NCBI RefSeq assembly: GCF_026420845.1
Contig: NZ_JAOWCB010000008.1
Span: forward strand, 1 to 64,000
DNA length: 64,000 nucleotides
Direction of reading: 5' to 3'
DNA from: Streptomyces sp. PR69
GTDB lineage: Bacteria; Actinomycetota; Actinomycetes; Streptomycetales; Streptomycetaceae
In this document: positions 1 through 8,394 of the stretch, in pieces
How positions within the stretch are numbered: position 1 is the first letter of the stretch
Layout of the letters: the number at the start of each line of letters is the position of its first letter
Made by a program: the position numbers and the translations under genes
Notes under the pieces: model-generated
Seen by the model: only the letters and a program-made list of their open reading frames with translations
Told to the model about the DNA's origin: nothing
Database searches by the model: none

Positions 1-35
1 AACGTGGGGGTCCCCCCACCCTCCAGGGCGTAGGG

Positions 36-185
36 GGAGGGTGGGAGGGACGAGTACCGGCCCGGGCCGCGGGCGTGCCGCGCGGGCGGGCAGTCGCGGC
101 CCCGGGGAGCGTCCCGCGTCCCGCGCCGGGCGGAGGAGCCGCACGGGAGGGTGGGTGGGAGAGGTACCCGCCCGGGCCGCGGGCG
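36..185. repeat. Imperfect 40-bp direct repeat in the intergenic start of the window
   Basis: Positions 36-75 and 146-185 are near-identical 40-bp G-rich blocks, offset by 110 bp, both ending in CCCGGGCCGCGGGCG. They differ at only a few bases. No convincing gene lies in 1-249; the reading frames there are GC-driven and lack family resemblance. The stretch follows the 3' end of the minus-strand TetR gene. Confidence 0.6.
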
Positions 186-249
186 GCCCGCATGGGCGGG
201 GGGCCGTGCCTCGGGGGACCCGCCAGAGGCGGCCGCCGCACGGCGGGCG

Positions 250-828
250 TCACCCCCGCAGCCCCCGCAGCGTAAGCCGCAGAAGCCGGTCCGGGAGGCC
301 CGGATCCTCGGGGGACTGCTCCGCGGCGAGAGCGATCGCGTTTGTGAGCTGCATCAGGTCCCCGATCGAGACGTCCGCCCGCACCGCACCACCCCGCTGC
401 GCCCGCCGCAACAGCACCTCGCCCGCGTCGCGCAGCTCCCCGCTGCACCGGGCGAGTGCCGAACTCTTGTCGTTGGAGGCGCACATCAGCTCATGGGCCA
501 GCCCGCGGTACTCACCGGCGTGGGTGACGATGGCCCGCAGCCAGTCGACGAGAGCCGTGCACGGCTCCTCCGCGCCCGCCAGCTCGCGGGAGCGCTCCAG
601 GAGGGCCGCCAGGGCGTCCTGGAAGACGGCGTTCATCATGGCGTGGCGGTTCGGGAAGTGCCGGTACAGCGTCCCGATACCGACCCCCGAGCGCCGTGCG
701 ATCTCCTCAAGCGATGCATCGGTGCCACGCTCCGCGAAGACGGCCCTGGCCTCGGTCACCAGCCGGGCGTGATTGCGGCGGGCGTCCGCCCGCATCGGCC
801 GCTCGGACCCCGCCGGCATGGTCGCCAT
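250..828 (-). CDS. TetR-family transcriptional regulator
   Basis: A 192-residue repressor-type protein. Residues about 15-60 form the TetR helix-turn-helix, with the family signature around SLEEIARRSGVGIGTLYRHF. The C-terminal half is a helical ligand-binding domain that I cannot assign to an inducer. The ATG at 828 is chosen because the domain begins soon after it; another ATG lies three codons in. The frame extends further upstream, but that part runs antisense through the exporter gene. The next gene is a divergent MFS exporter 70 bp away, a common arrangement in which the regulator represses the exporter and itself. That role is inference. Confidence 0.88.
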   Translation of the reverse strand: MATMPAGSERPMRADARRNHARLVTEARAVFAERGTDASLEEIARRSGVGIGTLYRHFPNRHAMMNAVFQDALAALLERSRELAGAEEPCTALVDWLRAIVTHAGEYRGLAHELMCASNDKSSALARCSGELRDAGEVLLRRAQRGGAVRADVSIGDLMQLTNAIALAAEQSPEDPGLPDRLLRLTLRGLRG

Positions 829-898
829 CTCCGCTGTCCTCCCTGAGTCCGCCCCCGGCACCCAGCATGCCATCCGCGCGAGGGGAGGCACCGCCGCG

Positions 899-2323
899 AT
901 GAACACCACGCGGAGCACCACGGCATCCCGCAGGCCCGCGCTCGCCCTCGCGCTCATCCTCGGCTGCCAGATGATGCTGATGCTCGACGCGACGGTCGTG
1001 AACATCGCCCTCCCCGGCATCGGCGTCGACCTCGGCTTCAGCCCCGCGGGCCTGTCCTGGGTCCTGAACGCCTACACGCTGGCCTTCGGCGGGCTGCTCC
1101 TCATCGGCGGCCGGATCGGCGACCTGTTCGGGCGTCGCCGCACCCTCGTCGCAGGGGTGGCCGCCTTCAGCGTCGCCTCGCTCCTCGGCGGGCTCGCGGA
1201 CAGCGTGCCCGCCCTGCTGCTTGCCCGCGCCGCCCAGGGGGCGGCCGCCGCCGTGACCGCCCCGTCGGCGCTCGCGCTCGCCGCGACGATCCATCCCGAA
1301 GGGCCCGAACGGGACCGCGCGCTGGGCCTGTTCACCTCCATGGCGGCCGTCGGGTCCGCGGTCGGCATGGTCCTGGGCGGGCTGCTGACCGGCCTCGGCT
1401 CCTGGCGCTGGACGCTGTTCATCAATGTGCCCGTCGGGCTCGCCGTCGCCCTGCTGCTGCCGTTCGCCCTCGCCGAGACGCCCCGCAGGCCCGCCCGCTT
1501 CGATCTCGCGGGGGCGCTTGCCGGCACGGGCGCGGTCACGGCGCTCGTCTATGCCTTCATCCGCGCCGCCGACCACGGCTGGGAGGATGCTCAGGTCGCC
1601 CGCTCCCTCGCCGCCGCGGCCGTCCTGCTGCCGGTCTTCGTACGCATCGAGCGCAGGGCTGTGCAGCCGGTCGTGCCGCTTGGCCTGTTCGCCGTACGGA
1701 ACCGGGCCCTCGCCTATGGGGCGATGCTGCTGACGCCCGCCGCCATGTTCGGGGTGCTGTATGTCAACACCCGGCAGCTGCAGGTCGTACGCGGCTATGG
1801 CCCGCTGCACGCGGGGCTTGTCTTCCTGCCGCTCGCCGCGGGTCTCTTCGCCGCCTCCGTGCTCGCCGGGCGGCTGCTCGCCCGGCACGGCCTCAAGAGG
1901 GTCGCCGGGACCGGGCTCGGGCTCGCGATCGCCGGTGTGCTGGGGCAGGCCGCGGCGGCAGCGGGAGGGGGAGGGCAGTGGGCGCTGTTGGCGCCGCTCG
2001 CGCTGAACGGCCTCGGCGTCGGACTCGTCTTCATGCCGCTCAGCGCGCTCATCCTCAGCGGCGTCGATCCGTCCCGCGCGGGCGCGGCCTCCGGCACGAT
2101 GCAGACCGTGCAGCAGATCGGCGGGGCGCTGGGGCTGTCGGTGCTGGTCGTCACGGTGTACGGGGCCGGGGTCCGGGGCGCGGACAGCGCCGCCGGACTC
2201 GGGGCGGCCGCGGCGTTCCTGGCCGCGGCGCTCGTGCTCGTACTGAACACACGGGTGGGGCCTGACCGTTCAGCTCACGGTCAGGCCCCACACGAGGTAC
2301 GTACAGCGGACGTCAGTCCTTGA
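899..2323 (+). CDS. MFS drug exporter, DHA2 (EmrB/QacA-like) family
   Basis: A 474-residue integral membrane protein of the 14-helix DHA2 type. Near the N-terminus it has the D1-type motif LDATVVNIALP, then motif A (GGRIGDLFGRRR) in the loop after helix 2, and a motif C-like glycine-rich helix (AVGSAVGMVLGGLLTG). It probably exports toxic or antibiotic-like compounds by proton antiport; the substrate cannot be read. The start at 899 follows AGGGGAGG at 881-888. The last 20 or so codons are unusual: they run through a perfect terminator-like hairpin (2255-2291) into a 15-bp tandem repeat that supplies the stop codon. The C-terminal tail is therefore probably a late extension. A divergent TetR gene is the likely regulator. 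Confidence 0.9.
   Translation: MNTTRSTTASRRPALALALILGCQMMLMLDATVVNIALPGIGVDLGFSPAGLSWVLNAYTLAFGGLLLIGGRIGDLFGRRRTLVAGVAAFSVASLLGGLADSVPALLLARAAQGAAAAVTAPSALALAATIHPEGPERDRALGLFTSMAAVGSAVGMVLGGLLTGLGSWRWTLFINVPVGLAVALLLPFALAETPRRPARFDLAGALAGTGAVTALVYAFIRAADHGWEDAQVARSLAAAAVLLPVFVRIERRAVQPVVPLGLFAVRNRALAYGAMLLTPAAMFGVLYVNTRQLQVVRGYGPLHAGLVFLPLAAGLFAASVLAGRLLARHGLKRVAGTGLGLAIAGVLGQAAAAAGGGGQWALLAPLALNGLGVGLVFMPLSALILSGVDPSRAGAASGTMQTVQQIGGALGLSVLVVTVYGAGVRGADSAAGLGAAAAFLAAALVLVLNTRVGPDRSAHGQAPHEVRTADVSP
2255..2291 (+). terminator. Hairpin terminator inside the 3' end of the MFS gene
   Basis: GTGGGGCCTGACCGT (2255-2269) and its exact complement (2277-2291) form a 15-bp stem with a 7-nt loop. It lies between converging genes and could stop transcription from both sides. 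It is inside the annotated MFS reading frame, which is unusual. Confidence 0.7.
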
Positions 2324-2370
2324 GAGGTCAGTCCTTGAGACGTCGGCCCTTGAGACGTCAGTCCTTGATC
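2311..2370. repeat. Four 15-bp tandem repeats spanning both converging stop codons
   Basis: Units are 2311-2325 (CGTCAGTCCTTGAGA), 2326-2340, 2341-2355 and 2356-2370, with one to three differences each. The TGA in the first unit ends the MFS frame. The TCA in the fourth unit, read on the minus strand, ends accA2. Confidence 0.9.
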
Positions 2371-4112
2371 TCGCAGATCACCGCGCCGGACGTGAGCGAG
2401 GCGCCGACCTCGGCGGTCAGGTCCTTGACGGTGCCGGAGCGATGGGCGTTGAGGGGCTGTTCCATCTTCATCGCCTCAAGGACGACGATCAGATCGCCTT
2501 CCTTGACCTCCTGGCCCTCCTCGACCGCCACCTTGACGATCGTGCCCTGCATCGGGGAGGCGAGGGTGTCGCCGGAGGCCGCGGAGGCGGACTTGCGGGC
2601 GGCGCGGCGCTTCGGCTTCGCGCCCGCGGCCAGCCCGGTGCGGGCCAGGCTCATGCCCAGGGAGGACGGCAGCGACACCTCCAGCCGCTTGCCGCCGACC
2701 TCGACGACGACCGTCTCCCGGCCCGGCTCCTCCTCGGCCTCGGCGTCCGCCGGGGCGGCGAAGGCCGCGATGTCGTTGACGAACTCCGTCTCGATCCAGC
2801 GGGTGTGGACCTGGAACGGGTTGGCGGTGAAGGCGGGGTCGGCGACCACTTTGCGGTGGAAGGGGATGGCGGTGGCCATGCCCTCGACCGTGAACTCCGC
2901 CAGCGCGCGGGCGGCGCGCTGCAGCGCCTGCTCACGGGTGGCGCCGGTGACGATCAGCTTGGCCAGCAGCGAGTCCCAGGCCGGGCCGATGACGGAGCCG
3001 GACTCCACACCGGCGTCCAGGCGCACGCCCGGGCCGGCCGGCGGGGCGAACGCGGTCACCGTGCCGGGCGCCGGGAGGAAGTTGCGGCCGGGGTCCTCGC
3101 CGTTGATGCGGAACTCGAACGAGTGACCCCGCACCGGCGGGTCGTCGTAGCCGAGCACCTCGCCGTCGGCGATGCGGAACATCTCCCGTACGAGGTCGAT
3201 GCCGGTGACCTCCTCGGTGACCGGGTGCTCGACCTGGAGGCGGGTGTTGACCTCCAGGAAGGAGATCGTGCCGTCGAGGCCGACGAGGAACTCCACGGTG
3301 CCCGCGCCGACGTAGCCGGCCTCCTTGAGGATGGCCTTCGACGCCCGGTACAGCTCGGCGTTCTGCTCGTCGCTCAGGAAGGGGGCCGGGGCCTCCTCGA
3401 CCAGCTTCTGGTGGCGGCGCTGCAGCGAGCAGTCGCGGGTGGAGACCACCACGACATTGCCGTGCTTGTCGGCCAGGCACTGGGTCTCCACATGGCGCGG
3501 CTTGTCCAGGTAGCGCTCCACGAAGCACTCGCCGCGGCCGAAGGCGGCCACCGCCTCGCGCACGGCGGACTCGTACAGCTCGGGGACCTCGTCCAGGGTG
3601 CGGGCGACCTTCAGGCCGCGGCCGCCGCCGCCGAACGCCGCCTTGATCGCGATCGGCAGGCCGTGCTCCTCGGCGAAGGCCACCACCTCGTCCGCACCGC
3701 TGACCGGGTCGGGTGTGCCGGCCACCAGCGGCGCGCCCGCGCGCTGGGCGATATGCCGGGCGGCGACCTTGTCGCCCAGGTCCCGGATCGCCTGCGGCGG
3801 GGGGCCGATCCAGTTCAGCCCGGCGTCGATGACGGCCTGCGCGAATTCGGCGTTCTCGGAGAGGAACCCATAGCCGGGGTGGACGGCGTCGGCTCCGGAA
3901 TCCTTGGCGGCCTGGAGCACCTTGGCCATGTCCAGATAGCTGGTGGCCGGGGTGTCACCGCCCAGGGCGAACGCTTCATCGGCCGCACGGACATGCAGAG
4001 CGTCCCGGTCCGGATCGGCGTACACGGCTACGCTCGCGATCCCGGCGTCCCGGCAGGCTCGGGCGACGCGTACAGCGATTTCGCCACGGTTGGCGATGAG
4101 CACCTTGCGCAC
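2358..4112 (-). CDS. accA2: Acyl-CoA carboxylase alpha subunit (biotin carboxylase plus biotin carrier)
   Basis: A 584-residue alpha chain of acetyl-/propionyl-CoA carboxylase. It carboxylates its own biotin with ATP and bicarbonate and hands the carboxyl group to a beta subunit, making malonyl-CoA or methylmalonyl-CoA for fatty acid and polyketide synthesis. The N-terminus [15 protein letters not shown] is the biotin carboxylase start. The ATP-grasp loop ([11 protein letters not shown]) and [10 protein letters not shown] catalytic segment are present. A charged linker leads to the C-terminal biotinyl domain with EAMKMEQPL, biotin Lys about 549. The GTG at 4112 is chosen because it starts the domain and is preceded by AAGGAGGGAGC; upstream in-frame codons are leader. 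The partners pccB and pccE lie 2-4 kb away on the same strand. The name follows synteny with S. coelicolor accA2. Confidence 0.93.
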   Translation of the reverse strand: MRKVLIANRGEIAVRVARACRDAGIASVAVYADPDRDALHVRAADEAFALGGDTPATSYLDMAKVLQAAKDSGADAVHPGYGFLSENAEFAQAVIDAGLNWIGPPPQAIRDLGDKVAARHIAQRAGAPLVAGTPDPVSGADEVVAFAEEHGLPIAIKAAFGGGGRGLKVARTLDEVPELYESAVREAVAAFGRGECFVERYLDKPRHVETQCLADKHGNVVVVSTRDCSLQRRHQKLVEEAPAPFLSDEQNAELYRASKAILKEAGYVGAGTVEFLVGLDGTISFLEVNTRLQVEHPVTEEVTGIDLVREMFRIADGEVLGYDDPPVRGHSFEFRINGEDPGRNFLPAPGTVTAFAPPAGPGVRLDAGVESGSVIGPAWDSLLAKLIVTGATREQALQRAARALAEFTVEGMATAIPFHRKVVADPAFTANPFQVHTRWIETEFVNDIAAFAAPADAEAEEEPGRETVVVEVGGKRLEVSLPSSLGMSLARTGLAAGAKPKRRAARKSASAASGDTLASPMQGTIVKVAVEEGQEVKEGDLIVVLEAMKMEQPLNAHRSGTVKDLTAEVGASLTSGAVICEIKD

Positions 4113-4407
4113 GATGGCTCCCTCCTTGAAACAAGCTGAGTTTAGGGACTGCCGACACGGCCTATCGACCCGTCCCCAATGGTGAGCTTGCCCACACGGA
4201 GCGTGATTCGAGGCTCGCCCAGACTGCGAAATCCCTTGTCGCACCAACGGTACGACGGGTTCCCCTCTCGCACAGTAGACCTGTGATGTGGTCAAGGTCT
4301 CTGTTCGCAGGACCAGCGGCCGAATGGGTTTCTTTGTGGAGTCCCTACGAATGGCCCAATCATTGTCTGCCCGGTGGACAAGCCCGCCGGGCATCTGGTC
4401 CTACATC

Positions 4408-4436
4408 TTGTCCAAGGGTTTACCAGTCAGTAGCGT
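4408..4436 (+). promoter_or_regulatory. Candidate sigma-HrdB-type promoter for the membrane protein gene
   Basis: TTGTCC at 4408-4413, a 17-bp spacer, and TAGCGT at 4431-4436 match the primary-sigma pattern. It lies about 54 bp before the GTG start at 4490, in the 377-bp gap divergent from accA2. The rest of that gap (4113-4407) shows only the accA2 ribosome site and presumably its promoter. Confidence 0.55.
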
Positions 4437-4489
4437 TCGCGCTGTCGTACGTACTTCCGGTTACAGAGTGACTGAGGGTTGGGGGCGCC

Positions 4490-4987
4490 GTGGTGCGCAG
4501 ACCGGCAGCCGTGGCAACGGCACTCGTCCTGCTGATCGAGGCTGTCGGCATCGTCGCGATCAACGGCATCCTCGCCACCTTCGCCGACGGCCAGAATATG
4601 TCGCTGGCCGGGCTCGACCCGGACGCCATGGTCGCCGGCACCTGGGCGATGGGCATCGCCTTCGGGCTCTATCTGGCGGGGTGCGCCGCGGTGACCCTGC
4701 TGGCCGGGGTGCGGGACCGGGCGCCGGGGCGCGCCGCGCGGATCCTGCTGATCAGCTGTGCGATCACCCACGGGGTGCTGGCCGCGGTGACGGTGGGGCT
4801 CGTGGGCTGGGACGCGTTCGCGTTCCTGATGGCCGTCCTGGGGCTGATCGTGCTGACGCTGGTGGCGTACGGGGAGGAGCGCGGCGCGATGGCTCCGCCG
4901 GACGGGCGGGACGGGCGGGACGGGCCGCCGGAGGGCGCGGAGGCGGATGCTGCCGACGCTCCCGCGAACGGCGCCGCACCTGCCTGA
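4490..4987 (+). CDS. Four-helix integral membrane protein, function unknown
   Basis: A 165-residue protein with four hydrophobic segments (about residues 5-30, 45-70, 82-105 and 108-128) and a hydrophilic, Gly/Asp/Ala-rich tail that is probably cytoplasmic. I recognise no catalytic motif. Two adjacent GTG codons (4490 and 4493) could start it. It sits between accA2 and maf, as in other Streptomyces, so it is probably a conserved resident rather than an insertion. A short hairpin follows the stop. No function is proposed. Confidence 0.75.
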   Translation: MVRRPAAVATALVLLIEAVGIVAINGILATFADGQNMSLAGLDPDAMVAGTWAMGIAFGLYLAGCAAVTLLAGVRDRAPGRAARILLISCAITHGVLAAVTVGLVGWDAFAFLMAVLGLIVLTLVAYGEERGAMAPPDGRDGRDGPPEGAEADAADAPANGAAPA

Positions 4988-4993
4988 GCCCGA

Positions 4994-5011
4994 GCCGGCT
5001 CTTAAGCCGGC
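4994..5011. terminator. Short hairpin between converging genes
   Basis: GCCGGC (4994-4999), loop TCTTAA, GCCGGC (5006-5011). A weak stem between the membrane protein gene and maf; termination is plausible but unproven. Confidence 0.4.
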
Positions 5012-5057
5012 AGCCTGAGCCCCTGTCAGCTCCTCGCTGCCCTTTTCGCGGTCTCTC

Positions 5058-5663
5058 TCAGCTCCACAGCTCCGTGATCGACACGCCCAGCTCCGCCAGC
5101 AGCCGGCGCAGCAGCGGCAGCGAGAGGCCGATGACATTGCCGTGGTCGCCCTCGATGCCGTCGATGAACGGCGCGGACCGCCCGTCCAGTGTGAACGCGC
5201 CCGCCACATGCAGCGGTTCGCCGCTCTCCACATACGCGGCGATCTCCGCGTCCGTCGGGTCGCCGAAGCGCACGGTCGTGGACGCGGTCGCCGACGCCCG
5301 GCGGCCCGTCGCCGTGTCGATCACGCAGTGGCCCGTCCGCAGGACCCCGGCACGGCCGCGCATCGCCTTCCAGCGGGTGACGGCCTCCTCGGCGTCCGCT
5401 GGCTTGCCCAGCGCCTGCCCGTCGAGTTCCAGCACCGAGTCACAGCCGATCAGCAGCGCACTCGCCGCCTCGGGGCGCGCTGCCACGGCGGCGGCCTTCG
5501 CCTCGGCGAGGACGAGCGCCAGCTCGGCCGGGGTGGGGGCGCTGAGCGCGTCCTCGTCGACCCCGCTGACGATCACCTCGGGGGCGAGACCGGCCTGCCG
5601 CAGCAGCCCGAGCCGGGCCGGGGAGGCGGACGCGAGGACGAGACGGCGTCGGGGAGCGTTCAT
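5058..5663 (-). CDS. maf: Maf/YhdE nucleoside triphosphate pyrophosphatase
   Basis: A 201-residue Maf protein. This family hydrolyses non-canonical or modified nucleoside triphosphates (dTTP/UTP or m7GTP types) and has been linked to septum inhibition in Bacillus. Visible signatures are the N-terminal [18 protein letters not shown] (S-x-S-x-x-R phosphate loop), the catalytic [16 protein letters not shown] and KPADAEEA segments, and the late [12 protein letters not shown]. The ATG at 5661-5663 gives the usual family length; upstream codons of the open frame would add a non-family tail. It lies immediately upstream, in the reading direction, of the converging membrane gene and downstream of mmpB. 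Confidence 0.92.
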   Translation of the reverse strand: MNAPRRRLVLASASPARLGLLRQAGLAPEVIVSGVDEDALSAPTPAELALVLAEAKAAAVAARPEAASALLIGCDSVLELDGQALGKPADAEEAVTRWKAMRGRAGVLRTGHCVIDTATGRRASATASTTVRFGDPTDAEIAAYVESGEPLHVAGAFTLDGRSAPFIDGIEGDHGNVIGLSLPLLRRLLAELGVSITELWS

Positions 5664-5769
5664 GCGCTCATCGTAGGCGGACGGCGGGGAGGTGCGGTCG
5701 GGCGTCCCCATGTCGCGCGCGGCGGCGGCGTGGGCCGGGGTGTCCGGTGCGGCCGGTACCGCTGGTGCG

Positions 5770-5898
5770 TCAGTGCAGACCGAGCACGAGCATCGCCAGC
5801 AGCATCGCCACCGCCAGCACCACCCCTGCGCGCCGCATCATCGCCTGCGTGGCGCGCAGCTCCTCCGGGGGTTCGTCGTCGGGGTCGGACCACAGCAT
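5770..5898 (-). CDS. mmpB: Morphogenic membrane protein MmpB (42 residues)
   Basis: A tiny gene encoding [18 protein letters not shown], then MMRRAG and a single hydrophobic helix (about residues 26-41) ending GLH. This acidic N-terminus plus one C-terminal transmembrane segment matches what I remember of the small MmpB family conserved in Streptomyces between maf and the carboxylase epsilon gene. ATG at 5896-5898, TGA at 5770-5772. A molecular role is not readable from the sequence; the family name implies a part in morphogenesis. Too short for ordinary gene callers at a 60-residue cutoff. Confidence 0.82.
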   Translation of the reverse strand: MLWSDPDDEPPEELRATQAMMRRAGVVLAVAMLLAMLVLGLH

Positions 5899-5984
5899 GC
5901 CTTCGATCCTGCTGTGGTGGCTTGTGCGGCGCCTGAGTACGGGTACTCAAGAGGCTCGGGCTCAGGTCGTGTTCGGGGGGTGCT

Positions 5985-6420
5985 CCTCCCCTTCCCGCAA
6001 CTGGGGGCTTAAGCCCCCAGACCCCCTCCCGGGGGGAGGGGCTGCGGGGCTGGCGCCCCGCGCCCCCTGGCGGTCGGCAGCTTCGCGCCGCCGCCCCCTT
6101 ACGGCCTGAAGGCCGTGTCCTCAAACTCCCCCAGACTCCGTCCGGAGGTGCCCCCAACGGGCTTGATTTGGCTGCGTCACATCCCAGTCCCGCCGGCGTT
6201 TGACCCGCGAGGGGCCCGCACAGTCCAGCCTCGTGGGGGCACCTCCGTGGGGGTACCCCCGGACGGAGTCTGGGGGAGGTAGCTGGGGGAGGCAGCTGGG
6301 GGAGTTTGAGGCGCGGGGCCGGAAATCGAGCCCCGCCGGCGTTTGAGGCGCGGGCGTTTGGGGGCGGAGCCCACGGAAACCGGGGTCTGGGGCGGAGCCC
6401 CAGTTATGGGCCTGGGGCGG
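5985..6420. repeat. Intergenic palindromic Streptomyces-type repeat block
   Basis: This gene-free stretch holds a perfect 20-bp palindrome (6001-6020, core GGGGGCTTAAGCCCCC). It also holds two inverted copies of a CCCCCAGACTCCGTCCGG-type element (about 6127-6145 and 6256-6276) and repeated GCCGGCGTTTGA blocks (about 6192, 6338). Such elements recur between Streptomyces genes. The CTTAAG palindrome recurs at 34637-34650. No coding potential is seen. Confidence 0.6.
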
Positions 6421-6630
6421 TCAGAGCGGCCAGTACGTGCGGGCCCAGGCCCGCGGACCCGGCAGGGGGCGACGCGTGCGGGCGATGCGCGCCGGATCCG
6501 ACCACCCCTCCGGCGGCCGCGGCCCGCCCTCCCCGGCCGCGGCGGCCGTCGCCGCGGCCCGCGCCCGTACCACCGCGAGCGCGGCGGCCAGCTCCTCCGG
6601 GGTCGGGTTGCCCCGTACGACCTTGATCAC
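6421..6630 (-). CDS. pccE: Acyl-CoA carboxylase epsilon subunit
   Basis: A 69-residue epsilon chain. In Streptomyces it binds the beta hexamer and raises carboxylase activity. The N-terminus MIKVVRGNPTPEELAAAL is the family signature; the rest is an Ala-rich helix and a short Trp-containing tail. The GTG at 6630 is preceded by GGAAAGGAG, so it is preferred over an upstream ATG. It lies 36 bp after pccB on the same strand, forming a pccB-pccE operon. Confidence 0.88.
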   Translation of the reverse strand: MIKVVRGNPTPEELAAALAVVRARAAATAAAAGEGGPRPPEGWSDPARIARTRRPLPGPRAWARTYWPL

Positions 6631-6666
6631 CGCTGACTCCTTTCCGACGGGTGTTTGCACGGGTGC

Positions 6667-8259
6667 CTACAGGGGGATGTTGCCGTGCTTCTTCGGCGGC
6701 AGGCTCTCCCGCTTCGTCCGCAGCTGGCGCAGGCCCTTGACGATCTGCGCGCGGCTGTCCGACGGCATGATCACCGCGTCGATGTAGCCGCGCTCCGCCG
6801 CCGTGTACGGGTTCAGCAGGGCGTCCTCGTACTCCTGGATCAGCCGCGCCCGGGTGGCCTCGCGCTCCTCGTCGGTCGCGGCCTCGGCGATCGTCCTGCG
6901 GTGCAGGATGTTCACCGCGCCCTGCGCGCCCATGACCGCGATCTGGGCGGTCGGCCAGGCCAGATTGAGGTCCGCGCCCAGGTGCTTGGAGCCCATGACG
7001 TCGTACGCGCCGCCGAACGCCTTGCGGGTGATCACCGTGATCAGCGGGACGGTCGCCTCCGCATAGGCGTAGATCAGCTTGGCGCCGCGGCGGATGATGC
7101 CGCCGTACTCCTGGTCGACGCCGGGCAGGAAGCCGGGCACGTCCACGAAGGTCAGCACCGGGACGTTAAAGGCGTCGCAGGTGCGTACGAAACGGGCCGC
7201 CTTCTCACTGGCGTCGATGTCCAGACAGCCGGCGAACTGCATCGGCTGGTTGGCGACGATGCCGACCGGATAGCCCTCGACGCGCCCGAAGCCGGTGAGG
7301 ATGTTCGGCGCGAACAGCGACTGCGTCTGAAGGAACTCGCCGTCGTCCAGCACATGCTCGATGACGGAGTGCATGTCGTACGGCTGGTTGGCGCTGTCCG
7401 GGATGAGCGTGTCCAGCTCCAGGTCCTCGGCGGTCGGCGTCAGATCGGCCTCCTCGGGGAAGGCCGGCGCCTCGGAGAGGTTGTTCGAAGGCAGATAGGA
7501 CAGCAGCGACTTGATGTACTCGACGGCGTCCTTCTCGTCGCCCGCCATGTGGTGCGCCACACCAGAGGTGCTGTTGTGCGTGCGTGCGCCGCCCAGTTCC
7601 TCGAAGCCGACGTCCTCGCCGGTGACGGTCTTGATGACGTCGGGCCCGGTGATGAACATATGCGAGGTCTGGTCCACCATCACCGTGAAGTCGGTGATCG
7701 CGGGGGAGTAGACCGCGCCGCCCGCGCAGGGCCCCACGATCAGGGAGATCTGCGGGATCACCCCGGAGGCGTGGGTGTTGCGGCGGAAGATCTCGCCGTA
7801 CATGCCGAGGGCGCTCACGCCCTCCTGGATGCGCGCGCCCCCGGAGTCATTGATGCCGATCACCGGGCAGCCGGTCTTCAGCGCGAAGTCCATCACTTTG
7901 ATGATCTTCTGACCGAACACCTCGCCGAGGGCGCCGCCGAAGACGGTGAAATCCTGCGAGAAGACGGCGACCGGACGGCCGTCGACCGTGCCGTAGCCGG
8001 TGACCACGCCATCGCCGTACGGGCGGGTCTTCTCCAGGCCGAAACTGGTGGAGCGGTGCTGCGCGAACTCGTCCAGTTCGACGAAGGACCCCTCGTCAAG
8101 CAGTAGATCGACCCGCTCCCGGGCGGTCAATTTGCCCTTGGCGTGCTGCTTTTCCACGGCGCGCGCGGAGCCGGCGTGGGTCGCCTGCTCGATCCTGCGC
8201 TGCAGATCCGCGAGCTTTCCCGCGGTCGTGTGGATGTCGATCTCTTCCGGCTCGGACAT
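6667..8259 (-). CDS. pccB: Propionyl-CoA carboxylase beta subunit (carboxyltransferase)
   Basis: A 530-residue carboxyltransferase that moves carboxyl from biotin on AccA to an acyl-CoA. N- and C-terminal crotonase-like halves are visible. The oxyanion-hole glycines appear in [11 protein letters not shown] (about 137-147) and in the second half around [15 protein letters not shown] (about 416-430). An Asp at about residue 420 in GGAYD aligns, in my reading, with Asp422 of S. coelicolor PccB, the residue reported to favour propionyl-CoA (AccB has Ile). That supports pccB over accB. The start [19 protein letters not shown] has AGGGAG upstream. pccE follows; divergent birA encodes the enzyme that biotinylates the alpha chain. 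Confidence 0.92.
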   Translation of the reverse strand: MSEPEEIDIHTTAGKLADLQRRIEQATHAGSARAVEKQHAKGKLTARERVDLLLDEGSFVELDEFAQHRSTSFGLEKTRPYGDGVVTGYGTVDGRPVAVFSQDFTVFGGALGEVFGQKIIKVMDFALKTGCPVIGINDSGGARIQEGVSALGMYGEIFRRNTHASGVIPQISLIVGPCAGGAVYSPAITDFTVMVDQTSHMFITGPDVIKTVTGEDVGFEELGGARTHNSTSGVAHHMAGDEKDAVEYIKSLLSYLPSNNLSEAPAFPEEADLTPTAEDLELDTLIPDSANQPYDMHSVIEHVLDDGEFLQTQSLFAPNILTGFGRVEGYPVGIVANQPMQFAGCLDIDASEKAARFVRTCDAFNVPVLTFVDVPGFLPGVDQEYGGIIRRGAKLIYAYAEATVPLITVITRKAFGGAYDVMGSKHLGADLNLAWPTAQIAVMGAQGAVNILHRRTIAEAATDEEREATRARLIQEYEDALLNPYTAAERGYIDAVIMPSDSRAQIVKGLRQLRTKRESLPPKKHGNIPL

Positions 8260-8381
8260 CGGGATGCGGCTCCCTGCCTGGTCACGGGGGACGGGGGACT
8301 TCAGGGGACGGGGGGTGGCTGGCTACTGACTCGTAGCGTATCGGCGTGGATACCGTTCGGCAGTGCGGCGTTTACCACACC

Positions 8382-8387
8382 TAACCT
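8382..8387 (+). promoter_or_regulatory. Candidate -10 element for leaderless birA
   Basis: TAACCT lies 7 nt before the birA ATG, and no ribosome-binding site separates them. This spacing is what leaderless Streptomyces transcripts show. I found no clear -35. Confidence 0.4.
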
Positions 8388-8394
8388 GGCTTGC

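Noticed and set aside
707..1888. 393-codon open frame on the minus strand opposite the MFS gene
   Set aside because: Gly/Arg/Gln/Glu-rich composition and no family resemblance; it mirrors the real MFS frame in GC-rich DNA.
4288..5676. 462-codon plus-strand frame across the membrane protein and maf
   Set aside because: It runs through two real genes in another frame and antisense, with biased low-complexity composition.
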